Shown here piece by piece: positions 1-7,700 of a stretch of 64,000 nt of DNA (within the stretch, counting starts at the first letter, position 1; every line of letters starts with the position of its first letter). Under the pieces are notes generated by a model that saw only the letters and a program-made list of their open reading frames with translations, did no database searches and had not been told where the DNA came from. Source of the DNA: Microbispora sp. ZYX-F-249 (GTDB lineage: Bacteria; Actinomycetota; Actinomycetes; Streptosporangiales; Streptosporangiaceae); assembly GCF_039649665.1 (NCBI RefSeq), contig NZ_JBDJAW010000007.1, positions 186,001-250,000 on the forward strand, given 5' to 3'. The position numbers and the translations under genes were made by a program.

Positions 1-293
1 ATGTGCGCGGTCTCGGGGCAGACCACGGCCTCCCAGCGCGCGCACATCGAGCGCAGCGACACGACGTTCGCCGCCGTGCCGTTGAACACGGGGAAGATCT
101 CGGCCTGCTCGCCGAAGTGCCCGCGGAAGACGCCGCGGACCGCCTCGGTGTAGGCGTCGTCGCCGTAGGAGACCTGGTGGCCCCCGTTGGCGAGGGCGAT
201 CGCCTCCAGGATCTCGGGGTGCACCCCCGCGTAGTTGTCGCTGGCGAACGTCCGGCTCGCCGGGTCATGCCGCCGTACGGCATCGGTTGTCAC
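1..293 (-). CDS. PLP-dependent threonine-aldolase-like enzyme, partial (N-terminal part)
   Basis: Only the first 97 codons lie in the window; the C-terminal part, including the PLP lysine, is beyond base 1. The protein reads FASDNYAGVHPEIL near residue 14 and then GGHQVSYGDDAYT, the N-terminal signature of low-specificity L-threonine aldolase/beta-eliminating lyase enzymes (fold type I, PLP). These cleave beta-hydroxy amino acids to glycine plus an aldehyde. The GTG at 293 is preceded by GGGGAG at about the right distance, and no in-frame ATG lies near it. It sits downstream of, and on the same strand as, the SDR and the DUF6421-like gene, probably as the third gene of one operon. The exact substrate is unknown. 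Confidence 0.8.
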   Translation of the reverse strand, partial: MTTDAVRRHDPASRTFASDNYAGVHPEILEAIALANGGHQVSYGDDAYTEAVRGVFRGHFGEQAEIFPVFNGTAANVVSLRSMCARWEAVVCPETAH

Positions 294-371
294 GAGATGT
301 CTCCCCAGTCGCGGTTCGGACCCGCGGCCGGCTCTCCAGAGCCGGCCGCGGGTCCGGATCAGCAGCGTAGA

Positions 372-1025
372 TCAGGGGGTGAGGTCGATCCTGCGGCCGT
401 TGACCGCCGCCGGCTCCTCATCCCACAGGCCCGCGACCGCCGCCGCCAGGTCCTTCACATCGGTGAAGGTCCGGTACGGCTTGTCCGGGTTCGCGGCCCT
501 CATCTCATCGTGCACCAGTGCGTTGACCACCAGGACCACCGCGGCGGCGGAGGTGTCCTTCAGCGCGTCGGCCAGCGACAGCGTCCACGCCTCGGCGGCG
601 GCCTTGGCGGCGGCGTACGCCGCGCCGCCCTGGGTCGGCTTCTGGGCGGCCCGGGCCGACACGATCGCGAACCGGCCGTTGCCGCTCGCCCGCAGCAGCG
701 GCTCGAACTCCAGCGACACGTTCTGCAGGGTCCTGATCAGCAGGTCGTGCAGCAGGTCCCAGTCGTCCAGCGAGGTGTCGGCGAAGGTCTTCGACCCGCG
801 CCAGCCGCCGACCAGGTGGACGACGCCGTCCACCCGGCCGTGCTCGGCCCGCAGCCGCTCGGCCAGGCCGCGTACGGCGTCCCGGTCGAGCAGGTCGACG
901 GCCAGGCAGCCCTCGGCACCGGACTTGTCCACGCCGATGACCGTGTCGCCGAGCTCGGCGAACTTCCCGGCGACGGCCCGGCCTGCCGGGCCGCCCGCTC
1001 CCGTGACCACGATCACCCTGCTCAT
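372..1025 (-). CDS. SDR family NAD(P)-dependent oxidoreductase
   Basis: A 217-aa short-chain dehydrogenase. The N-terminus VIVVTGAGGPAGRAVAG is a TGxxxGxG-like dinucleotide-binding loop, and the catalytic region shows IVSAR followed by YAAAK (Tyr-x3-Lys) near residue 138. The VHLVGGW stretch stands where the NNAG motif normally lies, so this is an atypical or divergent SDR. It lies between a DUF6421-like gene and a threonine-aldolase-like gene on the same strand with short gaps. The enzyme may act on the same substrate as those partners, but that is inferred from context only. Confidence 0.85.
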   Translation of the reverse strand: MSRVIVVTGAGGPAGRAVAGKFAELGDTVIGVDKSGAEGCLAVDLLDRDAVRGLAERLRAEHGRVDGVVHLVGGWRGSKTFADTSLDDWDLLHDLLIRTLQNVSLEFEPLLRASGNGRFAIVSARAAQKPTQGGAAYAAAKAAAEAWTLSLADALKDTSAAAVVLVVNALVHDEMRAANPDKPYRTFTDVKDLAAAVAGLWDEEPAAVNGRRIDLTP

Positions 1026-1062
1026 CGCACGCTCCTCCAGATCTCGCCCACGCCGTCCGTGC

Positions 1063-3153
1063 TCACGCCCGGATGCCTCGGGTCGACTCCACCACGTCGG
1101 TGAGCTTACGGCGCAGGGCCTCGTAGAACATGCTCAGGGGGAACTCGTCGGGCAGGACGGCGTCGACCATGGCCTTCTGCTCCGTGGGCAGCGCCTGGAC
1201 GCCCTGCTTCCACACCGAGGCCGGGTCGGGCTCGACGTACGCCGCGACCAGCTCGTGCGCGGCGAGCCAGTGCGCGCGCTTGGACCGGTCGATGCCGTCG
1301 CGGTAGAGCTTCTCCACCTCGCCGCGCAGGTCGGCGACGCCGTCGGCGACCCGCGACCAGTCGATGGTGAGCCGGTTGTCGGTCCACCGCACGATGCCCT
1401 GCCGGTGCAGGTAGGCGAACAGCAGCTGGCCGCCGAGCCCGTCGTAGTTGCGCACCCGGTCACCGGTGATCGGGAAGCGGAACAGCCGGTCGAACAGGAT
1501 GGCGTACTGGACGTACCGCGCGTGCGGCACGCCCGCCGCCTCCAGCTTCACGGCCTCGCCGTACGCCGTGAGGTCGCAGCGCAGCTCCTCCAGGCTGTAG
1601 AGCCAGTACGGCATGCGCTGCTTGATCATGAACGGGTCGAACGGCAGGTCGCCGTGGCTGTGCGTGCGGTCGTGGACGAGGTCCCACAGCACGAACGTGT
1701 CCTGGGCGAGGTCCTGGGACGCCAGCAGCCGGGCGGCGTCCGGCGGAAGCTCCAGCTTCAGCGTGGCCGCGGCGGCCTCGCTGACCCGGCGGAACCGGGC
1801 CGCCTCGCGGTCGCAGAAGATGCCGCCCCAGGTGAACTTCGGCGGGGTCTGGCGCACGACCACGGTCTCGGGGAACAGCACGGCCGAGTTGGTGTCGTAG
1901 CCGGAGGTGAAGTCGACGAACGTGATCGGCACGAACATGGGGTTGTCGTAGCCGCCCGCCTCCAGCTCGGCGAGCCACTGGGGCCACACCACCCGGATCC
2001 AGACCGCCTCGACGTTGCGGTTGGGATTGCCGTTCTGCGTGTACATCGGGAAGACGACCAGGTGCTCCAGGCCGTCGACCCGCTGGGCGTCGGGATGGAA
2101 GACGTTCAGCGAGTCGAGGAAGTCGGGCTTGCCGAGCCCGGCCGCCACCCACGCGCGGAAGTCCTTCATGACCGCGTCGAGGTACTCGGCGTCGTGCGGG
2201 AAGTGCGGCGCGAGCCGGGCAATGCCGTCGACGATCTCACTGATGCACGCCACGGCCTCGTCGTGGTCGCCGGTGACGGAGCCGTCCTTGGCCTGGAGCG
2301 GGCGCAGCCGCTCCACGGCGGCCTTCAGCCGGGCGAACTCCTCCGCCACCTCGGGACGGGACGTCTGTGCGGCGCCGGACGCCTCGGGCACGCGGGCGGC
2401 CCAGGTGACCAGGTTGCCCCACAGCTTCTCGTGGTCGTAGTCGCGGATCGAGTCGTCGCCGAACAGGTCGGAGTCGGCCAGGACGACCACGCGCCCCCTG
2501 CCGTGCCGTACGGCGGCCACCAGCGGGGCGGACGCGGGGTCGGCGGACGCGGAGGTCTCGAACAGCACGCTCGACCCGGCCGGCACGCCGAGCGTGCCCG
2601 CGCGGTAGAAGCAGGCCCGGCGCACCTCCGCCAGCAGGTCCTGGGCCACGCCGCCCTGCCCGGGCACGGCCTGCGCCGAGGGGACGCCGAGGACCCAGGT
2701 GGCCACCGTGTTGTGGCAGTGCCCGGGGTCCTGCACGGTCGTGTGCTCCACCGTGACCCCGAACCGGGCGAGCAGGCCGGCCAGGTTGCTGCCGTACTTC
2801 TCCTGCTCGTGCTCGGCCAGCACGATCAGCCCGCCGCCGTCGGCGACGTACGCCTCGATGGCGTCGATCTCCTCGGCGGTGAAGACGGGGCTGCCGACCC
2901 CGGTGGTGCGCTCCCAGCGCCCGGCCGAGGGGTGGGCGACCACGAAGACGTCACACCCGGCCAGCACGTCCGGGGTGACCGGGCCCTCGGTGTGGGCGCG
3001 CACCGTGTGACCGAGCCGCCGCAGCGCGCCGGCGGCCTCCGCGTAGCTGTTGTCGTCGGGATGGGCGGGATTCATGGCCTCGGCGACCTCTCGCCGGATC
3101 GTCCACGCCTCGCTGTGCGCCTCGTCGAACAGGACCGCCGGGAACGCCTTCAT
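1063..3153 (-). CDS. DUF6421-like protein with N-terminal amidotransferase/DUF4350-like domain
   Basis: A 696-aa soluble protein with no signal peptide or membrane segment. Residues 1-250 look like a Rossmann-type DUF4350/GATase-like fold: CDVFVVAHPSAG, then YVADGGGLIVLAEHE, then VVVLADSDLFGDDSIRDYDH. The remaining 400 residues are rich in Trp, Asp and Arg (FVDFTSGYDTNSAVLFPET, VLWDLVHDRTHSHGDLPFD) and match what I remember of the actinobacterial DUF6421 family, which has no known function. The histidine/aspartate cluster DLVHDRTHSHGD could bind a metal. It is the first gene of a probable operon with an SDR and a PLP aldolase. The family call comes from memory, without a search. Confidence 0.6.
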   Translation of the reverse strand: MKAFPAVLFDEAHSEAWTIRREVAEAMNPAHPDDNSYAEAAGALRRLGHTVRAHTEGPVTPDVLAGCDVFVVAHPSAGRWERTTGVGSPVFTAEEIDAIEAYVADGGGLIVLAEHEQEKYGSNLAGLLARFGVTVEHTTVQDPGHCHNTVATWVLGVPSAQAVPGQGGVAQDLLAEVRRACFYRAGTLGVPAGSSVLFETSASADPASAPLVAAVRHGRGRVVVLADSDLFGDDSIRDYDHEKLWGNLVTWAARVPEASGAAQTSRPEVAEEFARLKAAVERLRPLQAKDGSVTGDHDEAVACISEIVDGIARLAPHFPHDAEYLDAVMKDFRAWVAAGLGKPDFLDSLNVFHPDAQRVDGLEHLVVFPMYTQNGNPNRNVEAVWIRVVWPQWLAELEAGGYDNPMFVPITFVDFTSGYDTNSAVLFPETVVVRQTPPKFTWGGIFCDREAARFRRVSEAAAATLKLELPPDAARLLASQDLAQDTFVLWDLVHDRTHSHGDLPFDPFMIKQRMPYWLYSLEELRCDLTAYGEAVKLEAAGVPHARYVQYAILFDRLFRFPITGDRVRNYDGLGGQLLFAYLHRQGIVRWTDNRLTIDWSRVADGVADLRGEVEKLYRDGIDRSKRAHWLAAHELVAAYVEPDPASVWKQGVQALPTEQKAMVDAVLPDEFPLSMFYEALRRKLTDVVESTRGIRA

Positions 3154-3194
3154 GAAAAATCTCCCGTAGTGTGAGCCATCTTCCGGAAAATATA

Positions 3195-3225
3195 CACATA
3201 CCTCGCCATGTGGCGATAAGTCGCC
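3195..3225. promoter_or_regulatory. Inverted repeats upstream of the DUF6421-like operon
   Basis: GGCGA-TAAG-TCGCC forms a perfect 5-bp inverted repeat at 3212-3225. Just beside it, CACAT and ATGTG form another pair around ACCTCGCC. The patch is AT-rich compared with its surroundings and lies 40-75 bp upstream of the minus-strand start at 3153. It could be an operator or promoter element for the DUF6421-like operon. Only the symmetry is observed. Confidence 0.3.
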
Positions 3226-3327
3226 CTAGCGGATGAGGAGACATCACCCGAGCGGCGGACGAGCTCCCGCGGGTCGCCCACCTACCGTCACCGGCCGTAG
3301 GAGACAGACCCGAACAAGGGGAGATCG

Positions 3328-4038
3328 ATGTTCAAACTGTCCGACTCGGTGGCCTTCCGGCGCAGCGTCACCGGAGTTTTGCTGTTCGTCGCGCCGCTGC
3401 TGCAGTTCGTCGCGCTGCTGGTCGACCCCGGCACCTGGGGCGACGACCGCGAGATGGTCAGCTACGGCGACAACCCGGCCCTGGCCCAGCTGGAGTCCGC
3501 GCTCTACCACTGGAGCTGGCTGCTCGTCCCGATCGCGGCCTTCGGCCTGCTCCACCTGGTGCGCAAGAAGTCCGTCGTCCTCGGGCACATCGCCGGAGGC
3601 ATGACGATCGTCGGCTACATCAGCGTCTCGGCGCTGCTCCTGATGGACCCCGTGGAGTGGTGGTTCGGGCAGCACTACCCGGTCGAGCAGGGCCAGAAGA
3701 TGTTCGACCAGGTGTTCGAACTGCCCGGCGTGATCTTCGGCTTCACGCTGCCGTGGATCTACTTCGGCATGGTCGGACTGCCGCTGCTCCTGCTGGCCGT
3801 GTCCCGCACCGGCTTCGTCCACTGGTGGGTTCCGGCCGTCGTCGCCGCCGGCTACCTCGGCGCGGCCGCCGTGCCCTACAGCCCGGCCACGATCCCGTTC
3901 TGGGGCGCCCCCGTCATCGCCATGGGCTACCTCGGCCTCAAGGTGCTCAGGATGACCGACGCCCAGTGGGCGTCGTACTACCCGAGCGCCGACCCCGGCG
4001 TCACCACGCCCGACTCGTACGCGAACACGACCGCCTGA
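3328..4038 (+). CDS. Multi-pass membrane protein of unknown function
   Basis: A 236-aa protein with about six hydrophobic segments: near residues 12-31 (VTGVLLFVAPLLQFVALLV), 60-77, 85-105, 132-155, 165-180 and 190-207. No catalytic motif is recognisable. The ATG follows GGGGAGATCG at 3318-3327, a credible ribosome site. The last 61 bp overlap the 3' end of the response-regulator gene on the other strand, so the two genes converge. A role as target or partner of the neighbouring two-component system is possible but not shown. Confidence 0.75.
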   Translation: MFKLSDSVAFRRSVTGVLLFVAPLLQFVALLVDPGTWGDDREMVSYGDNPALAQLESALYHWSWLLVPIAAFGLLHLVRKKSVVLGHIAGGMTIVGYISVSALLLMDPVEWWFGQHYPVEQGQKMFDQVFELPGVIFGFTLPWIYFGMVGLPLLLLAVSRTGFVHWWVPAVVAAGYLGAAAVPYSPATIPFWGAPVIAMGYLGLKVLRMTDAQWASYYPSADPGVTTPDSYANTTA

Positions 4039-4640
4039 GCGCGGTCGCGCAGGTTCAGCTTCATGAGCACACGGGCGACGTGGGTCTTGACCGTGGCCTC
4101 GCCGACGAAGAGCTCCTTGGCGATCTCGGCGTTGGTGAGGCCCCGGGCGAGCATCCGCAGCACCTCGAGCTCGCGCGGGGTGAGCTCGGCGAGCTGCGGC
4201 GGCCGCACCGGCTCGTGCCGGCCGGCGAAGGAGGCGATCACCCGCGTGGTCACGGCGGGGTCGAGCAGGCCGTCACCCGCGGCGACGACCCTGATCGCCT
4301 CCACGAGCTGCTCGGGCGGCGACACCTTCAGCAGGAAGCCGCTGGTCCCCGCGCGCAGCGCGGCGTACAGGTTCTCGTCGGTGTCGAACGTCGTCAGCAT
4401 GACGACCTTGGGCGGATGCGGCGCGTCGAGGAGCTGCCGGGCCGCGGTGAGGCCGTCCATGCGCGGCATCGAGATGTCCATCAGCACCACGTCGGGCTGG
4501 ACCCTGCGGGCCAGGGCGACCGCCTCCACGCCGTCGGCGGCCTCGCCCACGATCTCCATGCCGGGCTCGCTCTCGACCACCATGCGCAGACCGGCCCGGA
4601 TCATCGCCTGGTCGTCCGCGAGGACGATGCGGATCGTCAA
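3978..4640 (-). CDS. NarL/LuxR-family response regulator
   Basis: A 220-aa two-domain response regulator. The receiver domain (residues 3-120) has the acidic pair DD at 9-10, phosphoacceptor Asp55 in VVLMDISMP, and the conserved T/K positions in MLTTF and FLLK. The C-terminal LuxR-type HTH (about 150-205) reads LTPRELEVLRMLARGLTN and VKTHVARVLMKLNL. Its ATG overlaps the TGA of the upstream histidine kinase (ATGA, 4637-4640), so the two are translationally coupled cognates. The stimulus is unknown. Confidence 0.95.
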   Translation of the reverse strand: MTIRIVLADDQAMIRAGLRMVVESEPGMEIVGEAADGVEAVALARRVQPDVVLMDISMPRMDGLTAARQLLDAPHPPKVVMLTTFDTDENLYAALRAGTSGFLLKVSPPEQLVEAIRVVAAGDGLLDPAVTTRVIASFAGRHEPVRPPQLAELTPRELEVLRMLARGLTNAEIAKELFVGEATVKTHVARVLMKLNLRDRAQAVVFAYESGVVTPGSALG

Positions 4641-5821
4641 TTCGTGGCCTCGCTCATCGGCACTCCCTGGGAGATCGGCAGCGTCGCGCGGACGCGGAAG
4701 CCGCCCTCCGGCAGCGGCCCCGCGTCGAGGGTGCCGCCGAACAGCTCGGCCCGCTCACGCATGCCGATGAGCCCGTTGCCGGTGGACAGCGCCGGTCCTG
4801 CGCCCCCGCCATTATCGGCGACCTCGAGCTCCAGGTGATCACGGCGGTAGGCGAGCCGGATCCGCACATCGGCCTCCCCGGCGTACTTCACCGCGTTGGT
4901 GAGGGCCTCCTGCACGATCCGGTAGGCCGACAGGTCGAGACCCGGCGCGAGGTGAACGGGCTCGCCCTCCGTCTCCAGCGTGACGCGAAGCCCCGAGGAC
5001 CCGACGGTGGAGATGAGGTTGGGCACCATGTCGAGGCCCGGCTGGGGCAGCGCCTCGTCCTGCGGCATCCGCAGCGCGCCGAGCATGATCCGCAGCTCCT
5101 CGACCGCCTCCCGGCCCGCCTGCTCGATGCCGGACAGGATCGCGGTCTCCGACGAGTGCTCGCCCTCCTGCGCCGTGCCCATCCGGCGGCGCAGCGCGCC
5201 GGCCTGCATGACCATCATGCTGACGCTGTGGGCCACCACGTCGTGCAGTTCCCTGGCGATCCGGCTCCGCTCAGCCGCGACGGCCTCGACGGCCCGGCGT
5301 TCCCGCTCGATCTCCAGCCGCGCCGCCCGCTCGCTCATCCGGTGCGCGCGCAGCAGGTAGCCGCGCAGCGCCAGGCCCGTGGCGTACGCCGAGCCGAACA
5401 TCACCGTCAGGTAGATGACCTCCTCGAACGGCAGGAACCGGTGGTCGACGGCCCCCGAGTCGAAGATCAGGATGCCCGCGAGCGCCCAGGCGCCGCCGTG
5501 CTTCAGGGGCAGGTGGGCGCCGATCGTGTGGAAGACGATGAGCAGCGCGGCGAGCTGCCAGACCGGGCACTGCTCGTTGCCCTGCCGGTGCCAGAGGTAC
5601 TGCGCGAGGATCATCAGGATGAACACCGCCACCGGCGCCCTGCGGCGGTACCAGACCAGGACTCCGGTGGCCAGCGCCTGCCCGACCCACCACAGCTCGG
5701 GGTTCTGGGCCGCGCCGTACTCGGTGGCGACCGTGAACGCCTCGAGGGTGCCCAGCGCCATGATGGCCAGGCCGATCAGGAGGTCGACGCGGGGAACCGA
5801 ACGGAGGGGGGACAAGCGCAT
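4637..5821 (-). CDS. Sensor histidine kinase, DesK/NarX type
   Basis: A 394-aa kinase if the start is the ATG at 5821 (MRLSPLRSVPRVDLL); the frame remains open 32 codons further upstream, but that extension is not hydrophobic and lacks family character. About four to five N-terminal membrane helices occupy residues 13-155. The HisKA_3 dimerisation box RIARELHDVVAHSVSMM carries the phosphoaccepting His. The C-terminal HATPase has VADNGGG and GNGLIGMRERAELFGG. It is followed directly by its response regulator with a 4-bp overlap. It likely senses an envelope or membrane signal. Confidence 0.93.
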   Translation of the reverse strand: MRLSPLRSVPRVDLLIGLAIMALGTLEAFTVATEYGAAQNPELWWVGQALATGVLVWYRRRAPVAVFILMILAQYLWHRQGNEQCPVWQLAALLIVFHTIGAHLPLKHGGAWALAGILIFDSGAVDHRFLPFEEVIYLTVMFGSAYATGLALRGYLLRAHRMSERAARLEIERERRAVEAVAAERSRIARELHDVVAHSVSMMVMQAGALRRRMGTAQEGEHSSETAILSGIEQAGREAVEELRIMLGALRMPQDEALPQPGLDMVPNLISTVGSSGLRVTLETEGEPVHLAPGLDLSAYRIVQEALTNAVKYAGEADVRIRLAYRRDHLELEVADNGGGAGPALSTGNGLIGMRERAELFGGTLDAGPLPEGGFRVRATLPISQGVPMSEATN

Positions 5822-6016
5822 GACGCGCAGAGTAACCCCTATCCGGCATAGCGCGCAGCAGGGAACAGACGTCCCGCAATTGGCCTGCAAGTCATCGTCA
5901 AGTGACCGCGCGATCATCAGCCTGTATCAAGTGGGTGTCGGTCACGATACTCATCTTGTCGAGCACTGTCCGCGCTGAGACGCTTGAAGCGATCCGAACA
6001 CGCCTAGGAGACGCAG

Positions 6017-7657
6017 ATGCCCCGCCTGCACTCCCTCATCGCGGGGCTGGGCGCGTTCGCCGCGTTCGCGGCCCCCATGCTCCACCCGCACCCCAGCGGT
6101 TCCACCGACCGCGTCACCCCGGGCGCCGTACGCGTGGAGTCCTCCTCGCACGTCCGCATCACGCTGCTGGACGACCGCGGCGTGATCAAGCAGATGGTCC
6201 GCGACTACGACGTCGACCTCGCCAAGGGCAGCGGCTTCACGGTCACGCCCGACGGGGTGGTCGTCACCGCGACCCAGGTCGTGCAGGCCGCCGACGACCC
6301 CCGGGTGTACGCCGCCAACCGGGTCTTCGCCGAGTACTTCAAGGTGAAGATCCCGGCCGACTTCAAGCGGCACTCGCTGGACGACCCCGACCTCGACCGG
6401 CGGCTCAAGGCGTGCTACCCGCCGCAGCAGACCGACTCGACCTGCCTCGCGGACGTCACGACGAACGTCACCGTGCACCCCTACCTCGACCCGCCGCCGC
6501 CCGGGGGCCTGCCCGCGCAGATCCTGACCACCGGCGCGGGTCCCGCGGCCCCGGCGGTGCTCAAGGTCACCAAGGGCGGCGAGAAGCAGACGCTGCCCAC
6601 GGTCCCGCTGGGCACCGCGATCGGCGGCGCGGTCGAGTCGCTCGACGTGATGACGCTGACCGGCAGGCCCTCGGCGAAGCTGGGGCCCAAGCTCGACACC
6701 GCGCACCTCGACCCCCCGGGCAGCCGGACCTTCAAGGAGCGCGACAAGGTCCGCAAGCTGCTCGACGACGGCGCGTCCGGCGCGGCCCTCATCGACGACG
6801 GCAAGAGCGAGGTGATCGGGTTCATCTCCGGCGGCGGCGACCAGCCCATGACCATCACCCCCGCCGACGAGATCCGCAGTGCGCTGGTCGCCGCCGGCGT
6901 CACCCCGCGCCGCGGCCCGGTCGACGTCGTGTACGAGAACGCGCTCGCCTCCTACCACAACAAGCTCTACACCGGCGCGATCCCCGCGCTGCAGCAGGTG
7001 CTCAACCTGCGGCCCGACCACGTGGTCGCGGCCGGCCACCTGCGGGACTCCCGGGCCAAGGCCGGCACGGCCGTGGACGCCGGCAGCCGGCCGGTGGCCC
7101 GCCCCGCGCGCGCGGAGCAGCCCAAGTCCTCGTCGGTGCCGCCGTACGTGTGGGTGGCCGGGGGCGTGGTGGTCCTCGCCCTGCTGGCGGGCGGCGTCGT
7201 GCTGCTGCGCCGCAGGAGCGCGGCGGGACCGCGGGACGGCGAGGGCACCCCGGCCGGCGACGCCTACCTCGGCGGCGTCCAGGCGGACCCGGGCGCGGCC
7301 GAGGCCGGGGCGAACCACTCCGGGGAGACCTCCTGGCCGCCGTACGCCGTGACGCGGGTGTTCGGGGCCGAGGCCGCCCGGTCTCCGGAGGTCATGCGGC
7401 CGGCTCCGGCGCCGCCGGGTCCCGGGCCCGCGGATCCGTCCCCGCCGGGCGGGCAGTCGTACCCCGCGGATCTGTCGCCCCCGCACGGGCACTCGTATCC
7501 GGGCGACCCCGCACCGCCGCGCGGGCCCTCGTACCCGCCGAACCCGTCGTCGCCTCCGCAGGGACAGGCACAGCTGAAGTTCTGCACGCAGTGCGGCATG
7601 CGTCTGGGCCAGGGACACCGTTTCTGCGGCTTCTGCGGGAATCCAGTCGATTCGTGA
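6017..7657 (+). CDS. Membrane-anchored trypsin/HtrA-like pseudoprotease with TPR and C-terminal zinc ribbon
   Basis: A 546-aa protein. Residues 1-28 form a signal-like segment. Residues 45-300 resemble an HtrA/trypsin fold: GSGFTVTPDGVVVTATQVV at 71-89 matches the GSGFxxxxxGxxxTNxHV strand, but the catalytic His is Gln87. GASGAAL at 252-258 keeps a Ser in the nucleophile loop. A TPR-like helix pair follows (307-345), then one membrane helix (about 376-397), a Pro-rich cytoplasmic tail and a four-Cys zinc ribbon (CTQC...CGFC, 523-541). It lies 43 bp upstream of a Ser/Thr kinase gene on the same strand, so the two probably form one signalling unit. The RBS GGAGA precedes the ATG. Confidence 0.75.
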   Translation: MPRLHSLIAGLGAFAAFAAPMLHPHPSGSTDRVTPGAVRVESSSHVRITLLDDRGVIKQMVRDYDVDLAKGSGFTVTPDGVVVTATQVVQAADDPRVYAANRVFAEYFKVKIPADFKRHSLDDPDLDRRLKACYPPQQTDSTCLADVTTNVTVHPYLDPPPPGGLPAQILTTGAGPAAPAVLKVTKGGEKQTLPTVPLGTAIGGAVESLDVMTLTGRPSAKLGPKLDTAHLDPPGSRTFKERDKVRKLLDDGASGAALIDDGKSEVIGFISGGGDQPMTITPADEIRSALVAAGVTPRRGPVDVVYENALASYHNKLYTGAIPALQQVLNLRPDHVVAAGHLRDSRAKAGTAVDAGSRPVARPARAEQPKSSSVPPYVWVAGGVVVLALLAGGVVLLRRRSAAGPRDGEGTPAGDAYLGGVQADPGAAEAGANHSGETSWPPYAVTRVFGAEAARSPEVMRPAPAPPGPGPADPSPPGGQSYPADLSPPHGHSYPGDPAPPRGPSYPPNPSSPPQGQAQLKFCTQCGMRLGQGHRFCGFCGNPVDS

Positions 7658-7700
7658 GCGATGTGCTCATAACCAATAGAACGTTCAAGGGGGATGCCGC

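Noticed and set aside
235-3174. A 979-codon plus-strand open frame
   Set aside because: Antisense to the SDR and DUF6421-like genes, both of which show clear protein features; no ribosome site and biased composition.
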